Shown: positions 1-7,848 of the stretch, in pieces
Position numbering within the stretch: the first letter of the stretch is position 1
Layout of the letters: each line of letters starts with the position of its first letter
From: JBOCEF01 sp050586345
GTDB taxonomy: Bacteria; Pseudomonadota; Alphaproteobacteria; Rhodobacterales; Rhodobacteraceae
DNA: 64,000 bases
Assembly (NCBI RefSeq): GCF_050586345.1
Contig: NZ_JBOCEF010000010.1
Location: 1 to 64,000, forward strand
Reading direction: 5' to 3'
Notes under the pieces: generated by a model
Database searches by the model: none
The model's input: only the letters and a program-made list of their open reading frames with translations
What the model was told of the DNA's origin: nothing
Made by a program: the position numbers and the translations under genes

Positions 1-375
1 CCCGCGCTCCCCACCCGAGCGCCTTCGCGGCCAATGGCTTACCGCAACCTCCCGAAAGCCTATCGGAGTCGCCACCCCGCCTGCCTGGAAAATTGTTTCC
101 CCTCGGCCGGTCAGGCGAATTCCCGCTTGCCTGACCCAGCTCATCGCCTCCTGCCTGGCAGCCGGAGCAATGCGCGCAGACCGCGCGCGGTTGGCAGAAT
201 TCAACGCTGCCCCCTGCACCGAAGCGCCGTTCCCATGCGCGCAACCCCACCAGGCCGCCCCCTTCGCCCTGAACGGCTTCCGCCCATGCCGGTCGCCGCG
301 CTGCGTGCAGCGACGCCGCTACGGGCTTCGGCCGGGCTGCCCGCCGCGGCGTGATCCGCCGTCCGAGCGGCGCCG
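1..375. other. Intergenic start of window, no gene seen
   Basis: No reading frame here has a ribosome binding site or a recognisable product. The short open frames are arginine/proline-rich, as expected from random GC-rich DNA. The stretch lies beyond the 3' end of the LysR gene on the minus strand. I see no convincing terminator or repeat in it. Confidence 0.5.
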
Positions 376-1251
376 TCACTCGGAGAAGCAGCGCTCGATC
401 CAACGGGTGAACAGGGCGATGGCCCGGCTGCGCCGCCGCTCGGGCAAGGTCAGCAGCGTGTAACGAAGACCCGGGACCGCCGCGCCCTCGCGCCAGGGGG
501 CCAGCAGCCCGCGCCCGGCCAGGTCGGAGGCGAGGACGTCGCTCAGGAACGCCAGCCCCTGCCCCGCGATGGCGCAGTGCACGGCGTGATGCTCCTGGTC
601 GAACCACCGGATCTGCGGCGCGGCGCCCGGCGCGAACGCCTCCAGCCAGTCCTCCGGCGCGACCGGCGCGCGGCCGGTCCGCCGCCAGGCGGTGGCCAGC
701 ACCGTCGCCGCGCCCAGGTCGCCCGTCCGCGCGACCAGCTCCGGCGCGCCGTAGAGCCCGAAGCCCTCGCGGCGCAGCGGGGCGGCGTGCAGGCCCGCGC
801 CCTCCTCCGCGCCGTAGCGGATCGCGAGATCGATCCGGCGGTCGCGATGCAGATCCACCGGCTCGACCCCCGCGTCGACCTGGATCCGGATCTCCGGATG
901 GGCGTCCTGGAAACCCTGCAGCCGGGGCGCGAGCCACAGCGCGGCGAAGGCCGGCGTGGTCGCGATGCGCAGCGCGTGCGCCTCGGTCTCGACCTCCTCC
1001 AGCGCCGCCTCGATCTCGCCGAACGCCGCCGTCAGGCGCAGGGCGAGGCGCCGGCCCGCCTCGGTCAGGCGCACCGCGCGCACGTCGCGCGTGAAGAGCG
1101 GGACGCCCAGGGCCTGCTCCAGCCCGCGGACGTGGTGGGACACCGCCGTCGGGGTGACGGAGAGCCGCTCGGCCGCCTCCTTGAAGCTGCCGAGCCGGGC
1201 GGCGGCCTCGAAGGCGCGCAGGGCGGGAAGGGAGGGCATCGCGCGTTTCAT
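376..1251 (-). CDS. LysR-family transcriptional regulator (GcvA-like)
   Basis: A DNA-binding activator or repressor of the LysR family. The N-terminus (PSLPALRAFEAAARLGSFKE) opens the winged helix-turn-helix, followed by the recognition region SVTPTAVSHHVRGLEQAL, and a periplasmic-binding-like effector domain fills the rest. Glycine cleavage regulator GcvA and beta-lactamase regulators begin with the same 'P-L-ALR-FEAAAR' pattern. I placed the start at 1251 (MKRAMPSLP), which gives the usual length of about 290 residues. ATGs at 1272 and 1239 are also possible, and none has a strong Shine-Dalgarno. It is transcribed divergently from the azoreductase gene at 1494, and LysR proteins often control the divergent neighbour, so that gene is its likely target (inference). 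Confidence 0.85.
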   Translation of the reverse strand: MKRAMPSLPALRAFEAAARLGSFKEAAERLSVTPTAVSHHVRGLEQALGVPLFTRDVRAVRLTEAGRRLALRLTAAFGEIEAALEEVETEAHALRIATTPAFAALWLAPRLQGFQDAHPEIRIQVDAGVEPVDLHRDRRIDLAIRYGAEEGAGLHAAPLRREGFGLYGAPELVARTGDLGAATVLATAWRRTGRAPVAPEDWLEAFAPGAAPQIRWFDQEHHAVHCAIAGQGLAFLSDVLASDLAGRGLLAPWREGAAVPGLRYTLLTLPERRRSRAIALFTRWIERCFSE

Positions 1252-1493
1252 GCCGTTTTGTACATGAGCCATGCTTGCGTTGGAAAGCGGGAGCCGCGGC
1301 GGGGCGGCATTCCGTCCGCCCATTTTGCAGGGGTTCAAGGCGAGCCTTCCGCCGCGCCCGCAGCCGGACAGATGAATTTTCCGCATCCATGGATGCGATA
1401 TCCGCTTTTGCGGTCGCTCCGGCCCGTCCGTACATCTGCCCTGCGACCCGACCCCTCCCGCCACCCCCCCACTCAACGACGGAGACCACAGCC

Positions 1494-2192
1494 ATGACCA
1501 CCCTTCTGCATATCGACGCCAGCGCCCGCCCCGGCCGGTCCGACGCGGCGCGCCACGGCTCTCACACCCGCCGCCTGAGCGCCCGGTTCGTCGAGGCCTG
1601 GGCCCAGGCGCGCCCCGATGACCAGGTCATCCGCCGGGATGTCGGCCTGGCCCCGCCGGCGCCGGTCACCGGCGACTGGATCCACGCCGCTTTCACGCCG
1701 CCCGAAGCGCGCGAGCCCTGGATGGCCGACGCCCTGGCTGAAAGCGACCGGCTGGTGGACGAGCTGCTGGAAGCCGACGTGATCGTCGCCGGGGTCCCGA
1801 TGTACAACTTCAGCGTCCCCGCCCAGTTCAAGGCCTGGATCGACAATATCGTCCGCGTCGGGCGCACCTTCGGCTTCGACCGCAGCCGCGACGGCGCGCC
1901 CTACTGGCCGATGGTCCCCGCGGGCAAGACGCTGGTGATCCTCTCCTCCCGCGGCGATTTCGGCTACGGGCCGGGCGAGCGACTGGCCGCCCAGAACCAT
2001 GTCGAGGCGTCGATCCGAACCGCCTTCGCCTATATCGGCGTCACCGAGGTGCACGAGATCGCGGCCGAATACGACGAGTTCGCGGACGCCCGCCTCGAGG
2101 CGTCGCTGCGCGCGGCGGAAGACGAGGCGGTGCGGCTCGCCCGGGCCCTCGCCGCCGCAAGCGCGGGCCGCGGCGCCCCGGCGGCGGCCTGA
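1494..2192 (+). CDS. azoR: FMN-dependent NADH-azoreductase (AzoR-type flavodoxin-fold quinone reductase)
   Basis: A cytosolic flavoenzyme that reduces quinones and azo compounds with NAD(P)H. It starts with the flavodoxin-like strand and FMN phosphate loop (LLHIDASARPGRS) and carries the AzoR signature around residues 101-106 (VPMYNF), which contacts FMN, followed by PAQFKAWIDNIVRVGRTF. It has 232 residues; the C-terminal tail is alanine-rich. The start has a GGAG about 10 nt upstream (ACGGAGACC). It is divergent from the LysR regulator, and the deaminase gene follows only 4 nt after its stop, so the two are probably cotranscribed. The family assignment is secure; the natural substrate is unknown. 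Confidence 0.88.
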   Translation: MTTLLHIDASARPGRSDAARHGSHTRRLSARFVEAWAQARPDDQVIRRDVGLAPPAPVTGDWIHAAFTPPEAREPWMADALAESDRLVDELLEADVIVAGVPMYNFSVPAQFKAWIDNIVRVGRTFGFDRSRDGAPYWPMVPAGKTLVILSSRGDFGYGPGERLAAQNHVEASIRTAFAYIGVTEVHEIAAEYDEFADARLEASLRAAEDEAVRLARALAAASAGRGAPAAA

Positions 2193-2196
2193 GCGG

Positions 2197-2748
2197 ATGG
2201 CGAGGACGCCTGTCGCCGCCCCCGTGATCGAAGATGCGGCGCGGCTGGAGGCGCTGCTGCGCCGCGCCGTCGCGCTCGCCGCGCGCAACGCCGCCGAAGG
2301 GGGCGCCCCTTTCGGCGCGCTGGTGGCGGCCCCCGACGGGACGATCCTGGGCGAGGGGGTCAACACGGTCCGGCGCGATCACGACCCGCTCGCCCATGCC
2401 GAGGTCGAGGCCCTGCGCGACGCCGGGCGGCGGCGGCGGTCGAGCGACCTGTCGGGGCTGATCCTGGTCGCCTCGGCCGAGCCCTGCGTGCTGTGCCGGG
2501 CGGCGGCCCGCGTCGCCGGGATCGGGGAGATCCGATACGCCGTCGACAGGGACGCCGCGGCGGCGCGGGGCTACGACTACCGGGACGGGTACGCCCTGCT
2601 CGCCCCGGCGGCCGAGGACATGCGGCCCACCTGCCGCCACCATCCGGTCCCGGGCGCCGAGGCGGCGCTCGGGGCCGCGCCCAAGGCGGCGTCCATGGCG
2701 GCGTCCATGGCGGCGGATCGACCCATCCGGCGGGGCCGGGGCGGCTGA
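2197..2748 (+). CDS. Cytidine/deoxycytidylate-deaminase-family nucleoside deaminase
   Basis: A zinc-dependent deaminase of the guanine/cytosine/tRNA-adenosine deaminase fold. It has the catalytic H-A-E motif (H67-A-E69) and the zinc-binding P-C-x-x-C motif (P96-C97-V-L-C100), both intact. Length is 183 residues. The last ~35 residues are low-complexity and include two copies of a 12-nt repeat encoding A-A-S-M. The start ATG lies 4 nt after the azoreductase stop, suggesting translational coupling. The sequence is closest in style to the guanine deaminase-like/TadA-like branch, but the substrate cannot be named from motifs alone. Confidence 0.8.
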   Translation: MARTPVAAPVIEDAARLEALLRRAVALAARNAAEGGAPFGALVAAPDGTILGEGVNTVRRDHDPLAHAEVEALRDAGRRRRSSDLSGLILVASAEPCVLCRAAARVAGIGEIRYAVDRDAAAARGYDYRDGYALLAPAAEDMRPTCRHHPVPGAEAALGAAPKAASMAASMAADRPIRRGRGG

Positions 2749-2781
2749 GACCGGCCCCGGCCCCGCCCGGGCGGCGGCGGC

Positions 2782-3321
2782 TCAGGCGGCCTCCGCCAGC
2801 GCCAGCGCCCCGGCCGCGGCGGTCAGCTGCGCCAGCACCGCCCGGTCGGTGACCCGCCCCGCCCCCGCGTCGAACACCTCGTGGAAGCGGGCGACGGAGA
2901 CCGCGGCCCGCAGGTCCGCGCCGAAGACCCCCGCCGAGCCCTTGGCCGCCTCCAGCACGGACCCGCCGCCGCCGGGGCCGGGCGAGGCCGCGAGATACAC
3001 CGCCGGCTTGTCCTGGAACACCTTCCGCTCGATCCGGCTCGCCCAGTCGAACAGGTTCTTCCAGGCGGCGGTGTAGGAGCCGTTGTGCTCGGCGAAGGAC
3101 ACGACCAGCGCGTCCGCGGCGGCGATCCGCGCAAGGAACGCCCGGGCCGCAGGGGGCTGCCCGATCTCGGCCTCGAGGTCTTCGCTGAAGAGCGGCGGCT
3201 GGAACGCCCGCAGGTCCAGAAGCTCGACCTCCGCGCCGGGAACCAGCGACGCGGCGAAGCCCGCAAGGGCCCGGTTGATGGAGGCGCCGCTGGTGCTGGC
3301 GCCGAAGGCGAGGATCTTCAT
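2782..3321 (-). CDS. NADPH-dependent FMN reductase family protein
   Basis: A flavodoxin-fold NAD(P)H:FMN/quinone oxidoreductase of the YieF/ChrR/SsuE superfamily. The FMN phosphate-binding loop is GASTSGASINRAL near the N-terminus (residues 7-19), and the conserved segment SFAEHNGSYTAAWKNLFDW (after residue 74) replaces the usual 'PEYNGSYPGALKNAIDW'. Length is 179 residues, normal for the family. A GGGAGAA sits upstream of the ATG. It is convergent with the deaminase gene and lies 30 nt downstream of the pirin gene on the same strand, so the two are probably cotranscribed. Confidence 0.85.
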   Translation of the reverse strand: MKILAFGASTSGASINRALAGFAASLVPGAEVELLDLRAFQPPLFSEDLEAEIGQPPAARAFLARIAAADALVVSFAEHNGSYTAAWKNLFDWASRIERKVFQDKPAVYLAASPGPGGGGSVLEAAKGSAGVFGADLRAAVSVARFHEVFDAGAGRVTDRAVLAQLTAAAGALALAEAA

Positions 3322-3351
3322 GGCTGTTCTCCCGTCCGGAATGGATAAGGC

Positions 3352-4218
3352 TCAGTCGAGCGCGCCGAGCGCGCCCGCCGCGTGGGCGGCGGTCACCGCG
3401 GCCAGCTGCGCCTCGTCGCGCATCGCGAAGGGGCCCTTCTGCACGAAGGCTTCGCGCAGGGGCGCGCCGGACAGCAGCGCGACCTGCCCGCCCCCGTCGC
3501 TGCGCAGGCGCACCTTTCGCGCGCCATGGACGGCGAGCGCGGCGGCGCCGGTCAGCTCGTGGCGGGCGCCGTCGATCTCCACCTCCGCCGCGCCGCGGAT
3601 CGCGTGCAGCCAGGCCGCCGCGCCGGGCGCGAGGGCATGGGCGAAGCCGCCGCCCGCCTCCAGCGCGATGTCGAGGATGGTGAAGTCCGGCGCGGGGGGC
3701 GCGGCGCCGACGACCCCGCCGCTGCGCCCGGTCATCACCCGCACCCGGTGGCCCGGGCCTTCGATCACCGGCATCCGCGCCGCGGGAACATGCAGCGCGG
3801 CCGGCGCGTCCAGCTTGCGCGCCGCGGGCAGGTTGACGAAGAGCTGCAGCGCATGGGTGCGCGATCCGGGCGTCGGCGCCTCGTCATGCACCGCGCCGCG
3901 GGCGGCCGTCAGCCAGTAGAGATCCCCGGGGGCCAGCACGACGTCGTTCCCCAGGCTGTCCCGGTTGCGAAACCCGCCGACGCTGTCCTCGAACAGCACG
4001 CTCACGGCCGAGAGCCCGGCATGGGCGTGGGGCGGGAAGGTCGGCGCGGTCATGGTGAAATGATCGACCATGAGCAGCGGGTCCATCAGCCCGTCGAGCC
4101 GGCGGTGGGTGAAGCTCAGCGCCTCGAACCCGGCGCCGCGGGCCATCTGCTCGCCGTGCCGGATCGCGGCGACGGCGGCGTCGGCCTGCTGGATCTGTCG
4201 TCTGGTCTGTGCGGTCAT
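3352..4218 (-). CDS. Pirin family protein
   Basis: A bicupin of the pirin family; some members are quercetin 2,3-dioxygenases. The N-terminal cupin shows the metal-ligand pattern FPPHAHAGLSAVSVLFEDS and later VHDEAPTP, typical of pirins. The second half is a degenerate C-terminal cupin. Length is 288 residues. The start at 4218 has a strong AGGAGG about 6 nt upstream, which decides it over upstream ATGs. It is divergent from the LysR gene at 4335, a common arrangement for pirin-type genes, and is followed by an FMN reductase, suggesting a small redox-stress operon controlled by that LysR protein (inference). Confidence 0.88.
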   Translation of the reverse strand: MTAQTRRQIQQADAAVAAIRHGEQMARGAGFEALSFTHRRLDGLMDPLLMVDHFTMTAPTFPPHAHAGLSAVSVLFEDSVGGFRNRDSLGNDVVLAPGDLYWLTAARGAVHDEAPTPGSRTHALQLFVNLPAARKLDAPAALHVPAARMPVIEGPGHRVRVMTGRSGGVVGAAPPAPDFTILDIALEAGGGFAHALAPGAAAWLHAIRGAAEVEIDGARHELTGAAALAVHGARKVRLRSDGGGQVALLSGAPLREAFVQKGPFAMRDEAQLAAVTAAHAAGALGALD

Positions 4219-4334
4219 GGTCGCCTCCTGTGCTGGGAAAGAACCTACTGACGGGACGCGCGGCGCAGAATATGGTGATCTTGGAACCCTTCGTTCTGAA
4301 TATGGAACGATGGGCGGCATGGGAGGCGCGGGCG

Positions 4335-5243
4335 ATGGACCTCAATCCCGCATGGCACCTGGTGCAGGTGGTGGAGAAACAGGGCTTCTCGGCGGCGGCC
4401 CGGGCGCTGGGCGTTCCGAAGTCGCGGCTCAGCCGCCAGGTGAAGGCCCTTGAAGACAGCCTCGGCGTGCGGCTTCTGAACCGGAATTCGCGGCGCATGT
4501 CGCTGACCGAGGCGGGCGAGGCCTATTACCGCCACGCCCGGAAGGCGCTGGACTGCATGGCCTCGGCCGAGGCCGCGGCGCGCGGCGACGGGCGGGCGCT
4601 GGAGGGGGCGGCGACCCTGTCCTGCTCGGTCGGGGTCGCGCAATTCGCGCTCGCCCCGATCCTGCCGCGCTTCCTGGCCGAGCATCCGCGGGTGGCGCTG
4701 CGGCTCCAGGCCTCGAACGCGTTCGCGGACCTGGTCGGCGACGGCGTCGACCTGGCCTTGCGGGGGCATTTGAAGCTGTTGCCGGATTCGGGGCTGATCC
4801 AGCGGCGCATCGCGACCGTCCCCTGGGGTCTTTACGGCGCGCCGGCGCTTGCGCAGCGCCTCGGGCCCGGGGCGACGCCGGCGGATCTCGAGGGCCTGCC
4901 GGGTCTCGCGCTCGGCTGGCGGCCCGGGGGCGATGCGTGGTCGTTGCAGGGGCCGGACGGGACCGGCGCCTCGGCGCCCTACGCGGCGCGGATGCGCAGC
5001 GACGACATGGTCAGCCTGAAGCAGGCCGCCGCCGCGGGGCTCGGGGTCGCGGCGCTGCCGCGCTATGTCTGCGCAGAGGATGTCGCGGCGGGGCGGCTGG
5101 GCCGGATCCTGCCGGACTGGACCGCCGGGACGCCGGAGATCAGCCTCCTGATGCATGAGCGGCGGGGAAATCCGCCTCAGGTCGACGCCCTGGCGGGGTT
5201 CCTGGTTCGCGAGTTGCCGGGGGTCATGGCGGGGGGCGGCTGA
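4335..5243 (+). CDS. LysR-family transcriptional regulator
   Basis: A LysR regulator with the N-terminal winged helix-turn-helix (residues ~5-62: VVEKQGFSAAARALGVPKSR then LSRQVKALEDSLGVRLLNR) and a LysR substrate-binding domain. It belongs to the DsdC/AaeR-like subgroup that carries 'VPKSRLSRQV'. Length is 302 residues with the start at 4335, chosen because GGAGG lies just upstream; an in-frame ATG at 4302 is possible. It is divergent from the pirin gene over a 116-nt intergenic region that would hold the shared operator. Confidence 0.88.
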   Translation: MDLNPAWHLVQVVEKQGFSAAARALGVPKSRLSRQVKALEDSLGVRLLNRNSRRMSLTEAGEAYYRHARKALDCMASAEAAARGDGRALEGAATLSCSVGVAQFALAPILPRFLAEHPRVALRLQASNAFADLVGDGVDLALRGHLKLLPDSGLIQRRIATVPWGLYGAPALAQRLGPGATPADLEGLPGLALGWRPGGDAWSLQGPDGTGASAPYAARMRSDDMVSLKQAAAAGLGVAALPRYVCAEDVAAGRLGRILPDWTAGTPEISLLMHERRGNPPQVDALAGFLVRELPGVMAGGG

Positions 5244-5455
5244 GACCGACGTTGCGCGCGTGCTGGTCGGCGACGGCGGCGGGCGGCCCTTTGCGGACCT
5301 TTGCGCCGGGCGGAGCGAATGTCCGCGCTGCACCTTTTGAATCCCTCTGTTTGCTCTCAATGCCACCGCGTCGCAATCGGCCTAATTTTCCGCAGAAATG
5401 CAAAGTACAAATTATTGGCCAGATATTTAAATTAATTCCTCAAAGCGTTCGCTGA

Positions 5456-6388
5456 TCATGTTTGGTCTGAGCTTTTTCGCGCCCAAGACAGAACTTCCTG
5501 CGGCGTAAATTCCATTAGATCTTTAATTAAATCACCTGAAATGACTGCATAGAAATCACTGCTGGGGGCTTCGGAGGAGAATCCGAGCTGTTTTATGCAT
5601 TTAACAACTGCATCCCCACGATTTCGGGCATCCTTTCCCCAAACGCTAACAGCTCGTCGCTTCCGAGCTTCTTCAGCCCGTTCTCCGGGCCGTTGTGTGC
5701 TCGCCAAATAATTCCAAATAGCATCCCGCAGATACCTATCGGTGTCCAGATTCCGAATCAATTCAGCATCTAGGTCTTCAATGAAGTGGTGGGCGGCATT
5801 TATCAAGGATGCCACTTCTTTAAATGTCACTGGCCTGGCGGCCTTGTAGCCTTCAAGAAGAACTTTGGAACTAAGTCCGCTAAAGCGCTCAGATAGCTCA
5901 GCGCTCCTGTCCTCCAAGACAGATACGTGCCCCTTGGACACCTCGAAGCTGGCTTCCGAGTGAGCACTTTTATTTCGCCATGAGATCATTAAGAAAATAA
6001 TCGCCATCGGAAGGCGATCGAGCTCTGCATACTTGCCTTCTACAGCTAAAATTTTTTGGAAAATGCTTGTTCCGGCGCTATCTAGGTCACCTCGGAGCTT
6101 CGAGCATTGTATCAGCGCCGGCTTTCGCACTGACTCGCGAAGATATACGTCAATCGCGTCGACTGCCCTAATAAGCGCCATGTCCAGCACAAGCCTGCGA
6201 CTGCGCTTTGCTGAAGCCGCAAAATTCTTTGGAGACCATGCGACTCTTAATTCAGGCGGCGCTTCCCAAATGCATCCGCGCTGCACCGCTTCGAGTCCAA
6301 CCAGCGCAGTAATGATTAGATGGTTTGCATTTCCAAGGAGGGACTTAAACGCCTTCTTTGAGCGACTTTTGGAAATGTAGAGCGTCAT
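5456..6388 (-). CDS. Unrecognised protein with HEPN-type Rx4H motif, in AT-rich island
   Basis: I do not recognise this 310-residue protein as a named family. It is predicted to be mostly helical. It contains R138-N-K-S-A-H143 preceded by a hydrophobic helix (PMAIIFLMISW). This matches the R-x(4-6)-H motif with polar residue after Arg that marks the active site of HEPN RNases. An earlier helix (ALIRAVDAIDVYLRE) also resembles HEPN helix 2. The start at 6388 is chosen because GGAA lies 6 nt upstream and the upstream ATG at 6430 falls inside the tRNA-like sequence. Codon usage is rich in A/T, unlike every neighbour, indicating transfer. It lies 15 nt downstream of the tRNA-like RNA. An RNase acting on RNA in a defence or toxin context is an inference; a non-catalytic HEPN-like or other helical protein is possible. 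Confidence 0.6.
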   Translation of the reverse strand: MTLYISKSRSKKAFKSLLGNANHLIITALVGLEAVQRGCIWEAPPELRVAWSPKNFAASAKRSRRLVLDMALIRAVDAIDVYLRESVRKPALIQCSKLRGDLDSAGTSIFQKILAVEGKYAELDRLPMAIIFLMISWRNKSAHSEASFEVSKGHVSVLEDRSAELSERFSGLSSKVLLEGYKAARPVTFKEVASLINAAHHFIEDLDAELIRNLDTDRYLRDAIWNYLASTQRPGERAEEARKRRAVSVWGKDARNRGDAVVKCIKQLGFSSEAPSSDFYAVISGDLIKDLMEFTPQEVLSWARKSSDQT

Positions 6389-6403
6389 GATTGATTCCGA
6401 ATT

Positions 6404-6496
6404 TGGCGTGCCGGCGCGAATCGAACGCACATCATCCGCTCTAAGGAAGCCAAAGCTTTATAAAGGCGGATGCTCTACCATTTGAGCTACGAGCAC
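6404..6496 (-). tRNA. tRNA-like RNA with 26-nt anticodon loop
   Basis: Read on the minus strand, this folds as a tRNA. The 5' acceptor is GTGCTCG, then TA at 8-9, a D arm GCTC/GAGC with an 8-nt loop containing GG, an anticodon stem TCCGC/GCGGA, variable loop TGAT, T arm GTGCG/CGCGC around TTCGATT, and 3' CGGCAC-G-CCA. Two features are abnormal. The loop closed by the anticodon stem is 26 nt instead of 7, and the 3' acceptor strand is one base short, leaving U5 bulged. The loop carries the trinucleotide TTA near both ends; removing 19 nt between the copies leaves CTTTAGA, which would place UUA at the anticodon. Conserved tertiary positions (T8, A14, GG in the D loop, TTC of the T loop) are retained. 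It could be a decayed tRNA gene or a functional decoy. Confidence 0.6.
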
Positions 6497-6526
6497 TTAG
6501 CCTTGGTCTCATGGCCGTTAAGGATT

Positions 6527-6532
6527 TGTCAA
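6527..6532 (-). promoter_or_regulatory. Candidate -35 hexamer for the tRNA-like RNA
   Basis: On the minus strand this is TTGACA, a perfect sigma-70 -35 hexamer, ending 30 nt before the first base of the tRNA-like RNA. That is where transcription would begin near its 5' end. No good -10 hexamer is visible 16-18 nt downstream, so the assignment is provisional. Confidence 0.4.
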
Positions 6533-6829
6533 CCGCAATTTTGTCAGAGACGGGTCTCAGCGGGGGAGGCATGGCTTTTGACGATTTGGTGAATATTGAG
6601 TGGGATCTGACTCGCTGCCTGCAGGGCGCAGCGCCCTGTTGGGGTTCGTTGCGTGCGCAGCGAATGACCGCATTCCGCCCGAAGCGGACCTCCGTTCTGG
6701 ACGCAGCGAACGACCGCTCTAAGCCCATCCTGCCCCCCCCCCGCTCATGTCACGGCCCCGAGCACACCTTCTCTCTCCAGCGCGTCGGAAGGCGGGTGGC
6801 CTCCCGCGGCGAAGGTCGCCACGCGGCCG
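6533..6829. other. Gene-poor spacer with hairpin and short C-run
   Basis: No supported gene. A perfect 7-bp hairpin (CAGGGCG/CGCCCTG, loop CAG) sits at 6622-6638 without a T-tract. A run of ten C residues lies at 6733-6742. The stretch marks the transition from the AT-rich island back to GC-rich DNA. Confidence 0.5.
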
Positions 6830-7773
6830 CTACGCCGCCGCCAGGTGGCGCTTCAGGAACGGCCCGATTTCGGCCATCGCCTGCCCGACCGGCTCCGGCC
6901 TGTCGTAGAGATCGTCGTGCGACCCGTCCTCCAGCTCCACCATGCGCCGGTCGGCCGAGGCGGTGGCGCGTCCGTAGATCTCCGAGCCGTCCCGGCAGGC
7001 GCCGAACGCGCCGACCTTGCGGCCGATCACCACCATCATCGGCTGGGTCATCAGCATCTCGGCGTAGGCGAACGCGTCCCATGAGAGGGCCTTCTGCGCG
7101 TGAGAGAACAGCATCCGCGTCGCGCCGCCCGGCTGCGCGCCGCGCCGGGTCTTGCAGTGCTCCGTCGCCTCGGCGACGTCGCGGTCGGTCAGCCCGGCGG
7201 CCTCGGCGGGGCTTGCGGGCAGCAGCTCGTCGACACGGAGCGCGCCGCCGCGCGCCTCGGCGGTGCGCTGCGCCGCCATCGCCTGCAGGGCGCCGAGCGG
7301 ATCGAAGCCGCTGAAGCTCTCGCGGAACAGGCGGCCGAGATTGACCGGGGCGATCCCGACCACGGCCTTGATCCGCTTCTCGGTCAGCGCAGCGTTCAGC
7401 GCGTAGCCGCCGCCGCCGCAGATGCCGAGCACGCCGATCCGGCCGGCGTCGACACAGGGAAGCGTGACGGCGTGGTCGATGACCCGGCCGACGTCCTCGA
7501 CCCGTTGCGACGGGTCCTCGACCCAGCGGGGGCGCCGCCGGATTCGCCCTGGAACCTGCCGTCATGGGCGATGGTGACGAAGCCTTCCTGCCCCGGCGCC
7601 GCGCCGTACACGGCGCTGGAGGTCTGCTCCCAGCAGCTGCCGAACGGGTGGACGCTGACGATGGTCGGCCAGGCCCCGGTCTCGTCGACCTCCGGCGGGA
7701 ACAGGACCAGGGCGGACATGTCCCAGGCCATGTCGGCGTTGCGGAAGGCCGCTTTCCGCGTGGCGGCGGTCAT
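6830..7773 (-). pseudogene. Frameshifted alpha/beta hydrolase (YcjY/dienelactone-hydrolase-like)
   Basis: The gene is split between two frames. From the ATG at 7773 the first frame runs MTAATRKAAFRNADM to GRFQGESGGAP. The homologous continuation (RWVEDPSQRVEDVGRVIDHA then LGICGGGGYALNAALTEKRI) is in another frame down to 6830. The switch falls at a run of five C (7528-7532, top-strand G), where one missing base explains it. The nucleophile elbow is G-I-C-G-G, with Cys in place of Ser as in dienelactone hydrolases. It is a paralogue of the intact gene at 7849 just upstream on the same strand. It could be a true pseudogene or a homopolymer sequencing error. Confidence 0.8.
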
Positions 7774-7848
7774 GGCGGTCGCTCCCGGTCGGGGGTGAAT
7801 GGGGAAGGGGCGCGCCCCGCCCGGCATCGGGCGGGACGCGGGGCGGGT

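Larger units (their letters stand above)
5335..6620. other. AT-rich accessory island
   Basis: From about 5335 the base composition changes abruptly from GC-saturated codons to runs such as AAATTATTGG and TTTAAATTAATT. It stays much AT-richer than the rest of the window until roughly 6620. The island contains one protein gene and one tRNA-like RNA, both on the minus strand. No integrase, transposase or flanking direct repeats were found, so the mechanism of arrival is unknown. The compositional break itself is directly visible. Confidence 0.7.

Noticed and set aside
34..354. Short plus-strand open frame at the window start
   Set aside because: Arg/Pro-rich product, no ribosome binding site, no recognisable family.
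2684..2715. Tandem repeat in the deaminase C-terminus as a functional repeat
   Set aside because: Only two 12-nt units in a low-complexity tail; likely slippage without function.
6404..6496. Group I intron or archaeal-type bulge-helix-bulge intron in the tRNA-like gene
   Set aside because: The extra 19 nt is far too short for a group I intron, and bacteria lack the splicing endonuclease for archaeal-type introns, so splicing is not assumed.
6404..6496. tmRNA fragment
   Set aside because: It has a complete D arm and anticodon stem, which tmRNA lacks, and no tag-reading frame.
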